Below are positions 56,454 through 64,000 of a stretch of DNA of 64,000 nucleotides, piece after piece. Made by a program: the position numbers and the translations under genes. Below the pieces are notes generated by a model, which saw only the letters and a list, made by a program, of their open reading frames with translations, did no database searches and had not been told where the DNA came from. The stretch spans positions 38,133,771 through 38,197,770 of the forward strand of contig NC_134705.1 of assembly GCF_043290135.1 (NCBI RefSeq), read 5' to 3'. Source of the stretch: Rhipicephalus microplus. Its lineage: Eukaryota; Arthropoda; Arachnida; Ixodida; Ixodidae. Within the stretch, counting starts at the first letter, position 1; each line of letters opens with the position of its first letter.

Positions 56454-57780
56454 CTATGAAACGTGGAAGCTTGAGAGGTTGGTACTATTTAACTGAATAT
56501 GCGAACAGCGCAACATAGAACAGTGCTCTTTTCTATTCTTGTTTTTTTCGCTTCTGTAGTTACGTTGTCGTACTTTGTCGTTTGTTACGTGGCGGGGTGT
56601 ACCGAAACGAGCAATCCAGCCAGTGAAAAACGCCAAGGCGACGTCTTCCGTGGTAATACCCCCAAGGGGCCATGACTCAGGCCATCAAGTGTAGCAGTAA
56701 TAAGCAGTAGCGATAGAGGGCAGCAGGGGCAAAGTGCCCTACGATGTCGAAGTATAGACGTGGCGAAACAGACCAGAGGGCTGAAAAAATGCTTTGAATG
56801 GTTACGCGCTTGGTGGCTTTAGCGCGTTCGCGTTGGATGCAGGAGAGCCGTAGGCGACAATCCCGCAGCACGGACCAGACATAGCAGTCAGACACTAGGC
56901 GTGTATGGCGGGTTGGTTAAGGTTGTGAAACTGGTTGAAAAGACCGCGACAGTCGGCCAAGGGCACGAAGGGCCTGCTTCGTCCTGTCGACATAGCGCAG
57001 AGCGTGGTGCTTGTCAACCCAGGCATGGATATTTGTTGCACCTTTAGTGAGGACCCGCCCTTGAGGAGTTCCTCCAGTTGAGCGTCTGTAGTTTGAGCGT
57101 CGGCAAGGACGTAGGCTGTTATCGGCGATGAAATCATCACTGGCACACGTAAAAGTGCGTCGGCAACCACACTCTTTCCTGCTCACAAGTTCGACGTCGG
57201 TGGTAAACCGGCCAATGAAGGCGATCTCGTTTCGTTGAACCGGTGGGAGTTTGTCATGACGTCAGAGAAGGCGTAGGTAACAGGTTTATGGTCAGTATAA
57301 ATGGTGCAGTTGCGCTTCGAGAACGTAGCGAAAGTGCGGAACTGCTTCGCATATCGCCAATACTTTGCTGTAGTAAGCTGGCAAACTTGTCGGGGCGCCG
57401 ATCATGGTTTCGTTTGTGGCATGACGATTGTTATAGAATGAGATGAAAACGACGACAAAGGGACAAAAAGAAGATGAGCACTTGTCTTCTTGTCTATCTG
57501 TGGTCGTTCAGATCTCGCGCTATAACAATCTTCATGTCATACCAATCAGCCCCATCCGCCACGCTTCGTTTGCGGAACTGGCTTTTGAAGAAGTCCCTTC
57601 GAGTTGAGGGTTTTGAAGAATAGAATGCCAAAAGGCGCAAGGTGTTGTTCGCGTGTTGCACGAGGGTCGTAACGGTGGCGAAACGAGAGGTTTTTGTTAA
57701 GAGTCCCAATGAAGCGTGACGCGTGGAATGGCAGAGTATAGTGTTGTTGCATAGAGCAGCATTGCATTACTTGAAAATTT
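56454..57780 (-). pseudogene. Old Ty3/gypsy pol remnant (RNase H to integrase), different lineage
   Basis: Read leftward: RLLAFYSSKP (about 57600), then a foldback insertion, then HFRYVLE and CTIYTDHKPVTYAFSDV in broken frames (57243-57330), MVADALLRVPV (57165) and, at the end, AFFTGWIARFGTPRHVTND (56580-56636), the integrase second-Asp block. FTDHKPL and VADALSR wording marks a gypsy branch other than Gypsy-1 to -3. No LTRs are found. The frames are very broken, so this is older than the other LTR elements. Confidence 0.75.
57426..57531. mobile_element. 106-bp foldback inserted in the gypsy remnant
   Basis: Outer arms GATTGTTATAG (57426-57436) and CTATAACAATC (57521-57531) are exact inverted complements. 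Inside, GAGATGAAAACGACGACAAAGG pairs imperfectly with the complement of the right half, so nearly the whole element folds. It lies between the AFYSSKP and HFRYVLE blocks of RNase H. Confidence 0.7.
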
Positions 57781-58384
57781 GCAGCAAACCAGCGTCCAAG
57801 TGATGAGTTGGTTTCAGTTTCAGTTTCAGTTTCAGTTTATTTAGCAATCATGTTAAAGTACAGTGATTCAATGTTTTCATACAATGGCAATGGTCAACAA
57901 AAAACAAAATGTAAATCAGATTAAAAAGTGAAAAAGATGCAGGGACAGCAATTCAAAGCTGCTAAAAAGCAGCTTGACGGGATTCCTGACCCTGAACGGA
58001 TTGGCCGCAGACTCGTGGAGATGTAAAAAAGAAATCAAATACAAGCAAGTAAAACAGAAAAAGTACAAGAACGCCTAACACACGCAAGTAAAATATCAAC
58101 AAATTTTGCAGCAATCGTCAACTGCAGACATATTGTAAAATCGCAAACACTGAAAGAATGCGGCATAATATGGGAGAACAAAGTGGGAAGGAATACAAAA
58201 GAACATAATTTATATATATAAGAAACACTACCTTGAAACAGTATGCATAACGAAAACACAAATACATGAAACAGTTCATGTTTGTACATGTGCAAATGAA
58301 AAGGCAAAAATACACTTCTATTTAAACGACTTTTTGAATTGAATATGATACTATAAAATAATACATAGTGAAAATGAACTCGAG

Positions 58385-60350
58385 ATTAATTGATCAAATT
58401 TTCAGACCCTCTGGGGTTGCTAATTAAATATTCTTTCCACTGCTTGTTTGTCAGCGTATCAGGCGTAATGCCTGTGTTGTTTAGGTGATTCAAAAAGTTT
58501 GGTTATACATAAGACTTTTGAAACCGTAATTCGTTAGCGAAAATGGTATTTCCCATGTGTCTCTTTTCCCTATGTGGTGAGGTGTTGCGGGTGACTCTTT
58601 GATCTAACACACTGTTAGAAATTCGGTTTTACTTTTCAAACTATGTTTGTATTTAGCAAAGAGATTGAAAATGTACAGTTATTCTACTTAGAGCACGTTA
58701 TATGTTGTAAATAATGTTCATGTATGAGCGTCACATGGAACACCTGAAATATGTCGTATTGCTTTCTTCTGTAGCATGATCAATTTTAGTTTTTGCTTTT
58801 TCCCCAGACGAGGGTAAAGTAATTGATGTGCGAGTGAAATACAGAATTATAAATGAGGAGTATATCTTTTAGAGAAACTATATCTTAGAATTTCGAAAGC
58901 ACTCCACATGCCTTGGCAAGCTTTTTGGCAACATCATACACATGCGAATCCCAGTTTAAGTCTTCACTGAAAGTGACCCCCAATATTTTAACGTCTTGTA
59001 CAATCCCAATATCTTTGTCACCGAGGTGTAAATTTAAGCTAGAATATATTTTTTATTTGTTGGTTTGAATAGAACATCCTTTGTTTTAGCAACATTGATA
59101 ACAAGAGAATTCACTTCACTCCATTTTTGTAGCTTTTCTAGCGCGTCGTGAGCTAATATACTAAGATTAGATACGTTGTCGGATTGGAGGAACAAGCTTG
59201 TGTCATCGGCGTAAAATGAAAATTTCACGTTCTCGCTAACTTACTATGTCGTTTACGTAGACGTTAAATAACATGCGGCCTAACACACTTCCCAGCGGAA
59301 CACCGGCGTTTATGTCTAATAGCGAAGAACTTTTATCTTTAATGCTTACACATTACTTTCTATTCTCTAGATAAGATTTGATGAGACTTAGGGCTACACC
59401 CCGGAAACCATAATGTTCTAGTTTAGTAAACAGAGTTTGGTGGTGTATTCTGTCAAACGCCTTAGAAAAATCAATAGAAATACCCAGTGTTAGCTTCTTT
59501 TCCTCAAATTCCTTTAAGATGATTTCTTTTTGTGCTAGCAAAGCATGTGCACTTGATAAACCTTGACGAAAACCAAATCGTTCTGACGCAATCAAAGAAT
59601 GCTTATCGCAGAAAGATATCATTCGCTTACAGATAACCTTTTGTAGCCCTTTAGAAATAACAGGCAATATTGCGATTGCACGGTAATTTGAGAAGTCATT
59701 CTTATTTCCCAATTTGTACAACACGCTAACTTTATCGTGCTGCATTTTCTCGGGAAAAACTCCTGTGGCTAGACACAAGTTGAACAGAGAGGTAAGTGGA
59801 GGCACTAGAAGGTCAAGTACGTGTTTGATTGGGCCAATTTGAATGTCGTCAATACCGCGCGCTTTAGTATTCTTGAGGCCTATAAAAGTGGAATGTACTT
59901 CCTGTTCCGTTACTGGTTCTAAGAACGCAGATTTCATATTTGACGTGCCCATAAATTGCAAAATAGAGCGTTTGTCCAGACATGACGCACTATTTGAGAC
60001 CAGAGTCGTGAATCATTTGTTGGAATTATTTGCCAGTTTTTCACTGCTAAGTATTTCATTATGCTTTACGAGCTCCAGTTCCTTAGTTTGGCGAGTGCCA
60101 GAGTGAATCAGACAATTTATTTCCAGCCATAAAACATCACTACGAGAACTTGCCCTCTGAAATCGGTTTAGAAAATAAGCATTCTTTTTGTTACGTAAAG
60201 TTTTGTTTAACGTGTTTCTAAATTTCTTGAATTCAGCTAGATGACTGCTGTCTCCACTTTTGATAAATCTATGATATAAAGCATTCTTTTTACAAATAAT
60301 TTCATGGCATTCGCTTGTAAACCACGGCTTCCGAATTTTCTTTGAGGCTC
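58385..60350 (-). pseudogene. LINE-A reverse transcriptase and C-terminal part
   Basis: 60013-60354 is the pre-RT region (KIRKPWFTSECHEII). 59353-59961 is the palm start with GLKNTKARGIDDIQ, NYRAIAILPVISKGLQKVI, FGFRQGLSSAHALL and SIDFSKAFDRIHH. The GVPxGSVLGxxLFNVYVND block (59230-59320) is in a shifted frame. 59034-59228 has FSFYADDTSLFL, an intact active site. Then KILGVTFSEDLNWDSHV (about 58920-58990) and a C-terminus ending near NPRGSENLIN. Confidence 0.85.
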
Positions 60351-61214
60351 TCACAGTCTTTTGTTTAAAGAAATAATGATATGCATTTTTAAAGGACGCA
60401 TCAAAGTATCGTAAGCCTCATCAGCATTTTTGCAGTTATACAAGGCACTAAAGTTTAACCTTTCAATATGGTGTCTAAATTGCTCCAAAGTTTTTGAATT
60501 GATTTGCTGTGTTTTATAGGGTTCCAAAGTACTTGGTTTTAGGTGTCTAGAAAGCTTATTCTTTCTATATTTCATATATACAGGGAAGTGATCGCTCACA
60601 TCCGATGAAACGGAACCTGCTGACGAGCAGTAGTTTCTATTATTCGTGATAAATATGTCTAGAAGAATTTCAGAGTGAATACTGACACGAGTTGGTTCGT
60701 TTAATGTGACTGTGCATGCATAAGATTCAAGCAACAGGTTGAATGAACGTGACGTTGCATTACTTTGTAAAAGGTTGATGTTACAGTCGCCACCTATTAC
60801 GACGCACAGCTTATTTGTGCCTACAAAGGTTAGTAGCCTTTCAAGAAAGACATAGAACTTTTCGACACACCCATCAGGTTGGCAATAAAGAACAAAATAA
60901 ACATGGTTATCTTGGATTAGTGCTGAAGCTTCTTAATCCGGCATGATTGTTGTAAATTCAGTGAGTAAGCTACAAGAAAGCTTTTCCGAGATTAACTGCA
61001 GTACTCCTCTCCCTCGGCGAGAAGATCTATTCAAGTAAAAGCTATTATAGCCTGGTAATCTAAACATTTCCTCGTCGCTTGTGTACCACGTTTCCGTAAC
61101 CATAATAATGTCAAACCTAAAGGAAAATACATCTAGGAAGGCGGTGAGCTCATCGCATTTTTTTTCAAGCCGATCGCGCATTGCAATGTAAGAATGCCAG
61201 GTGAGCTCCATCAT
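60351..61214 (-). pseudogene. LINE-A endonuclease
   Basis: The first segment (60933-61214) has RFDIIMVTETWYTSDEE, with the catalytic Glu, and LNRSSRRGRGVL. The second (60351-60734) has LNEPTRVS, LLDIFITNN and SDVSDHFPVYM, with the catalytic Asp-His pair. A stop and frameshift separate them at 60735-60930. It is an AP-like endonuclease that would open the target site. Confidence 0.82.
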
Positions 61215-61703
61215 TTTGATAAGCGATATCTTTTGGTGACACCATGTTAAAGAAAAAAGTGAAGCAGAAAACTAAAACTTTGTGAACAGGTAGGTTCATT
61301 TCATTTCATTTTATTACCTTAAAGACCCCACTATGGGGTGTTACAATAGGGGTGGATGTAGAGAAATTATACAAAAAAGAAAATGCTAACCATGTATGTT
61401 AATTGCGAGATAATGTGTTACATTTTGTAAATATAAACTCGGGCAGGTAATGACGGCAGCGCTGTGGGAAAGGTCGTTCTATTCAGAGGATGCCCGTGGA
61501 AAGAAGGAGGCAGAAAACGTCTTGGTGTGCCTGCATGGACGGGTGACTTGTAGGGCATGACTGGTGCGATGAGATATGCGGGCTGGAGTGGTGATAAAGC
61601 CCGGTTGGTCACGTGAGCTGTAATAGAACTTATGGAACAGAGCCAGAGTAGCAATGCGGCGACGAAGTGCAAGAGTTAATAGAGATGATTCTTCTTTCAT
61701 TGA

Positions 61704-62426
61704 TTACACACTGACATGATATGAAAATGACGAATGAATAAATCGTACCGCGCGGTTCTGCAGTGCCTCCAGTGAATTTGTTAAGTAAGCCTGAGGCGGG
61801 TTCCAAATGGCAGCCGCATACTCAAGCTTTGGCCTTATAATAGATTTGTTGGCTAGAAGTTTCAGGTGTTTGGGAGCGTGGCGTAAATGACGTTTCAGAA
61901 ATCCAAGTGATTTGTTAGCACCCGCTATTATGTTAGTGACAAGCGCACCCCACGTTAGATCATATGACAATGTTACACCTAGATACTTATAAGATTCGAC
62001 TGTGTGCAAGTCAACATTACCGAGTGTGTAAGGAAAAGTTAAAGGGTTTTGACGACGTGAGAAAGATAATGATTTGCATTTAGCTGGGTTAAGTGTCATG
62101 AGCCAATGGTCACACCATGCTTGAATAGAGTTAAGATCATGGTGAAGTGCTTGCTGCTCAGATGGATTAGTAATAGTACGATAAATGACGCAATCATCGG
62201 CGAACATGCGAATGTGACATGAAACGTGCAAAGGTAAGTCGTTAATGTATATAAGGAACAGTAGAGGACCCAACACCGAACCTTGGGGAACACCGGACGT
62301 ACCTGGAAGAGGGTTAGAAACACACTCATTAACAGAAACTGATTGGGAGCGATTCCTCAGAAATGCTGCAATCCAATTAGGAACGTTAGGGCTACAAAGT
62401 TTAAAAAGAAGGAGATGATGAGACAC
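61704..62426 (-). CDS. LINE-B RT palm and thumb, open 240-codon segment
   Basis: An uninterrupted frame that begins in mid-domain at MSHHLLLFKL (continuing FAKAFDKV). It carries GTSGVPQGSVLGPLLFLIYINDLP, the active site RMFADDCVIYR (FADD, both Asp present), KYLGVTLSYDLTWG and LEALQNRAVRFI. Relatives make this as part of an ORF2 of about 900 residues; the rest is frameshifted here, so this is a fragment rather than a gene. The C-terminus continues in other frames to about 61430 (LFHKFYYSS). Confidence 0.85.
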   Translation of the reverse strand: MSHHLLLFKLCSPNVPNWIAAFLRNRSQSVSVNECVSNPLPGTSGVPQGSVLGPLLFLIYINDLPLHVSCHIRMFADDCVIYRTITNPSEQQALHHDLNSIQAWCDHWLMTLNPAKCKSLSFSRRQNPLTFPYTLGNVDLHTVESYKYLGVTLSYDLTWGALVTNIIAGANKSLGFLKRHLRHAPKHLKLLANKSIIRPKLEYAAAIWNPPQAYLTNSLEALQNRAVRFIHSSFSYHVSV

Positions 62427-63092
62427 TTTATCGAATGCTTTAGCGAAATCTAAAAAGATGGCATCAGTTTGCTGGTTACAGTCTAAGTTTATGTGTAAAT
62501 CATGAAGGAAGTTAGCTAGCTGAGCTTCACAGGATAGACCTTTGCGAAAACCATGCTGTGAAGGATTTCAAAAAATCATTTAGGCCAAGAAAGGTCATGA
62601 TTTGTGAATAAATGACATGCTCGATGATTTTGCACGGTATACTTGTTAACGGGATTGGACGATAATTTAATGGTGACTGCTTACTGCCAGATTTATGGAT
62701 GCGAACGACCTTTCCCACTTTCCAGTTATCGGGCAAGTGACCTGTTGAAAGGGATTGAGAAAACAAAAGACACAAAAAACAGCCGAAATGTTCTTAGTAT
62801 TAAGTAAAACTTTCGAAATAATTTCGTCGAAACCAGCTGATGATGTTAACTTGAGACGTTCTATGCAAGATATTATGCCATCAATGGAAAATACAATGTC
62901 AGGCATTGGTAGTTCGCTGGTAATACACCGAGATCTTAGTACGATCGGAGACATGGCATGGTCATAAGTAAATACACTTGCGAAGGCGGTGTTAAATACG
63001 TCCGCACATTCTGCGTTACTTATAACATCATTCACTACTACTACTTTACGAAGTGAGACCACCTTCGCACATCTTATACAGGTCTGCTTCAC
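62427..63092 (-). pseudogene. LINE-B pre-RT and RT N-terminal part
   Basis: 62667-63092 has NAECADVFNTAFASVFT, SIDGIISCIERLKLTSSAGFDEI. 62527-62775 has LPDNWKVGKVVRIHKSGSK, LNYRPIPLTSIPCKIIEHVI. Frame changes occur at about 62690-62760 and 62560, after which AIFLDFAKAFDKV leads into the open RT frame. Confidence 0.82.
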
Positions 63093-63703
63093 TGGTTATC
63101 TCGATAGCATGAGATTTGTCTGTTTTTCGAGCAAACACCTTGCCACCCCTGGTCCATGCAAATTGCCAGTTCAGTTCTCGTTTTCGTGCAATCGTCAGCC
63201 CAAGTAGCTTCTTTAGTTGCGGGCACAAATGCTCGTTAATGTAAACCGGTTGCTTTGTGCCAAAGCCAAGGTCTTCCATGTTTAACCGAGTTCGTTTTGC
63301 CTTAGCCATTAGGGCTTCATGTTTTACTCGGCGGTTGAAGGATACCACAATATTTGAGTTTACAGGGCTATCTTGGTTGTCGGAAGCATTTGATAGAGCA
63401 TTTGCACTTCGGGTTGGAACACGATGGCAAGCCTCAATGTCATGTTCAGTAATAGTTTCGCATAGTGCATCCCCTATTTGAGTAAGCACTTGTGCAAGGT
63501 TTTCATTGACTGCTTGCGGGATGCCTTCAATCTCTTGGTTTTTGTTCCGCGAATATTGATCTTGTGCGGTGATGCGTGTTGCGTTTTCTTGCGTCATCTT
63601 TCTTAGGCACTCAGGCTCCTGCAAAATAGTTTCTTGAGTTTCCTTTAATTCTATGTTTATTTTCTTGATGTCTGAGCATTCTTTCTTAATGGACTCATAT
63701 TCT
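63046..63703 (-). pseudogene. LINE-B ORF1, coiled-coil and RRM-like (truncated at both ends)
   Basis: From KEYESIKKECSDIKK a coiled coil leads to QDQYSRNKNQEIEGIPQ, DIEACHRVPTR, NIVVSFNRRVKHEALM and RTRLNMEDLGF, the arrangement of L1-type ORF1 proteins (coiled coil, RRM, C-terminal domain). The Met at 63726 lies in gypsy sequence and is not the true start. The frame ends at 63046, close to where ORF2-like sequence begins. ORF1p binds LINE RNA. Confidence 0.78.
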
Positions 63704-64000
63704 TTGCATTGCAGTGATGCACGCATAAGTGACGAAAAAGAAAGGACGCCATCCTAGTTTGCCTGGACGGATGTGGTGTAAATATTCAGCATATCACCGA
63801 GAGTGCGGTTAAATCGTTTGGTTAGGCCATTGGTTTGTGGATGATATGCGGTGGCTTGCAGTGGCTTGCGGTGGCTTGCGGTGAATCACGTTAGACTGAA
63901 CGAGAAATGCTTCGACGGCTTCGTATAGAAAAATACGTGCTCTGTCACTCAGAAGTTCGCGGGGTGCGCCGTGGCGTAGGACGAAGTTGCGTGGAATGAA
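63703..64000 (-). pseudogene. Gypsy-4 integrase fragment, cut by the window edge
   Basis: On the minus strand from the right edge: RNFVLRHGAPRELLSDRARIF (second catalytic Asp), then a 10-bp repeat expansion (63848-63883) that shifts the frame, then PQTNGLTKRFNRTLGDMLNIY. The codon at 63817-63819 gives Lys where the third catalytic residue, Glu, belongs. A stop follows SVQAN, then FVTYA and the LINE-B junction at about 63703. It is the Gypsy-1/2 lineage by wording. Confidence 0.85.
63848..63883. repeat. 10-bp tandem repeat in the integrase
   Basis: Three units of GTGGCTTGCG (one with a terminal A) plus partial ends. The unit length is not a multiple of three. Confidence 0.92.

Larger units (their letters stand above)
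57808..61214 (-). mobile_element. LINE-A: CR1/Jockey-like LINE with near-complete ORF2, decayed
   Basis: ORF2 is followed from the endonuclease at 61214 to a stop at about 58385, then a 3' UTR and a (TGAAAC)n tail at 57808-57838 (GTTTCA units on the plus strand). No ORF1 is seen, so the copy is 5'-truncated near the start of ORF2. Frameshifts lie at about 60930, 60350, 60010-59960, 59350-59230 and 59030. The 3' terminal hexamer repeat is useful for family identification. Confidence 0.82.
61305..63703 (-). mobile_element. LINE-B: LINE inserted in a gypsy integrase, endonuclease missing
   Basis: On the minus strand it starts inside ORF1 at about 63703, directly after gypsy integrase sequence. 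It continues with ORF1, then at once a pre-RT region, RT, ORF2 C-terminus, a short UTR, and the tail ATAAAATGAAATGAAATGAA (61305-61325). The AP endonuclease expected between ORF1 and RT is absent. CR1/Jockey-like by RT wording. Confidence 0.8.

Overview
The window reads as intergenic chromosomal DNA of a large, repeat-rich arthropod genome, most likely a hard (ixodid) tick. I find no convincing host gene, rRNA gene, functional tRNA gene, operon, CRISPR array or prokaryotic signal. Nearly everything recognisable is a decayed transposable element: four Ty3/gypsy LTR elements or fragments plus one old gypsy remnant, one BEL/Pao element, several non-LTR retrotransposons (LINEs), a Penelope-like element, tRNA-derived SINEs of the type known from ticks (Ruka-like), foldback (MITE-like) elements and long microsatellites. 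The tick assignment is an inference from the SINE and the mix of families, not from a host gene.

Layout. 289-5412: Gypsy-1 (+), both LTRs and a 4-bp target duplication, all proteins broken. 5711-5949: (ATAC)n. 5950-13498: no gene seen, one RTE-like LINE tail and small duplications. 13499-18282: Gypsy-2 (+) lying inside a (TA)n microsatellite. 18624-18866: Ruka-like SINE. 18880-25404: no gene seen, one long (TA)n. 25405-31331: Gypsy-3 (-), whose 5' LTR is split by a 417-bp LINE tail with a perfect 10-bp target duplication. 32047-32241: foldback element. 33909-34242: tRNA-headed SINE (-) with a CCACCAT-rich body, touching the poly(A) end of a two-ORF LINE of Tx1/L1 type (34243-39840, -), whose endonuclease is split by an unidentified TATA-containing, minisatellite-bearing insertion of about 0.7 kb. 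41180-44235: stacked LINE fragments, including a LINE copy with a twin-priming inversion and a 13-bp target duplication, and a SINE inserted in a LINE RT. 44433-48401: internally deleted BEL/Pao element (+). 48720-50704: LINE RT fragment and Penelope-like element (-). 50705-54600: nothing recognised. 54600-55262: RNase H piece of an I/R1-type LINE (-). 56454-57780: old gypsy pol (-) with a foldback inserted. 57808-61214 and 61305-63703: two LINEs (-), the second inserted into a gypsy integrase that runs off the right end (63703-64000, -).

None of the pol-type frames looks able to make a working enzyme. Several have lost catalytic residues (integrase D to N and E to K, RT YADD to YGGD or AKD, BEL protease DSG to DNG). 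Two frames remain open: the 435-codon ORF1 of the Tx1-like LINE, and a 240-codon RT segment in the last LINE. The main biological content is therefore the insertion history, readable from target duplications and from reading frames that resume across insertions.
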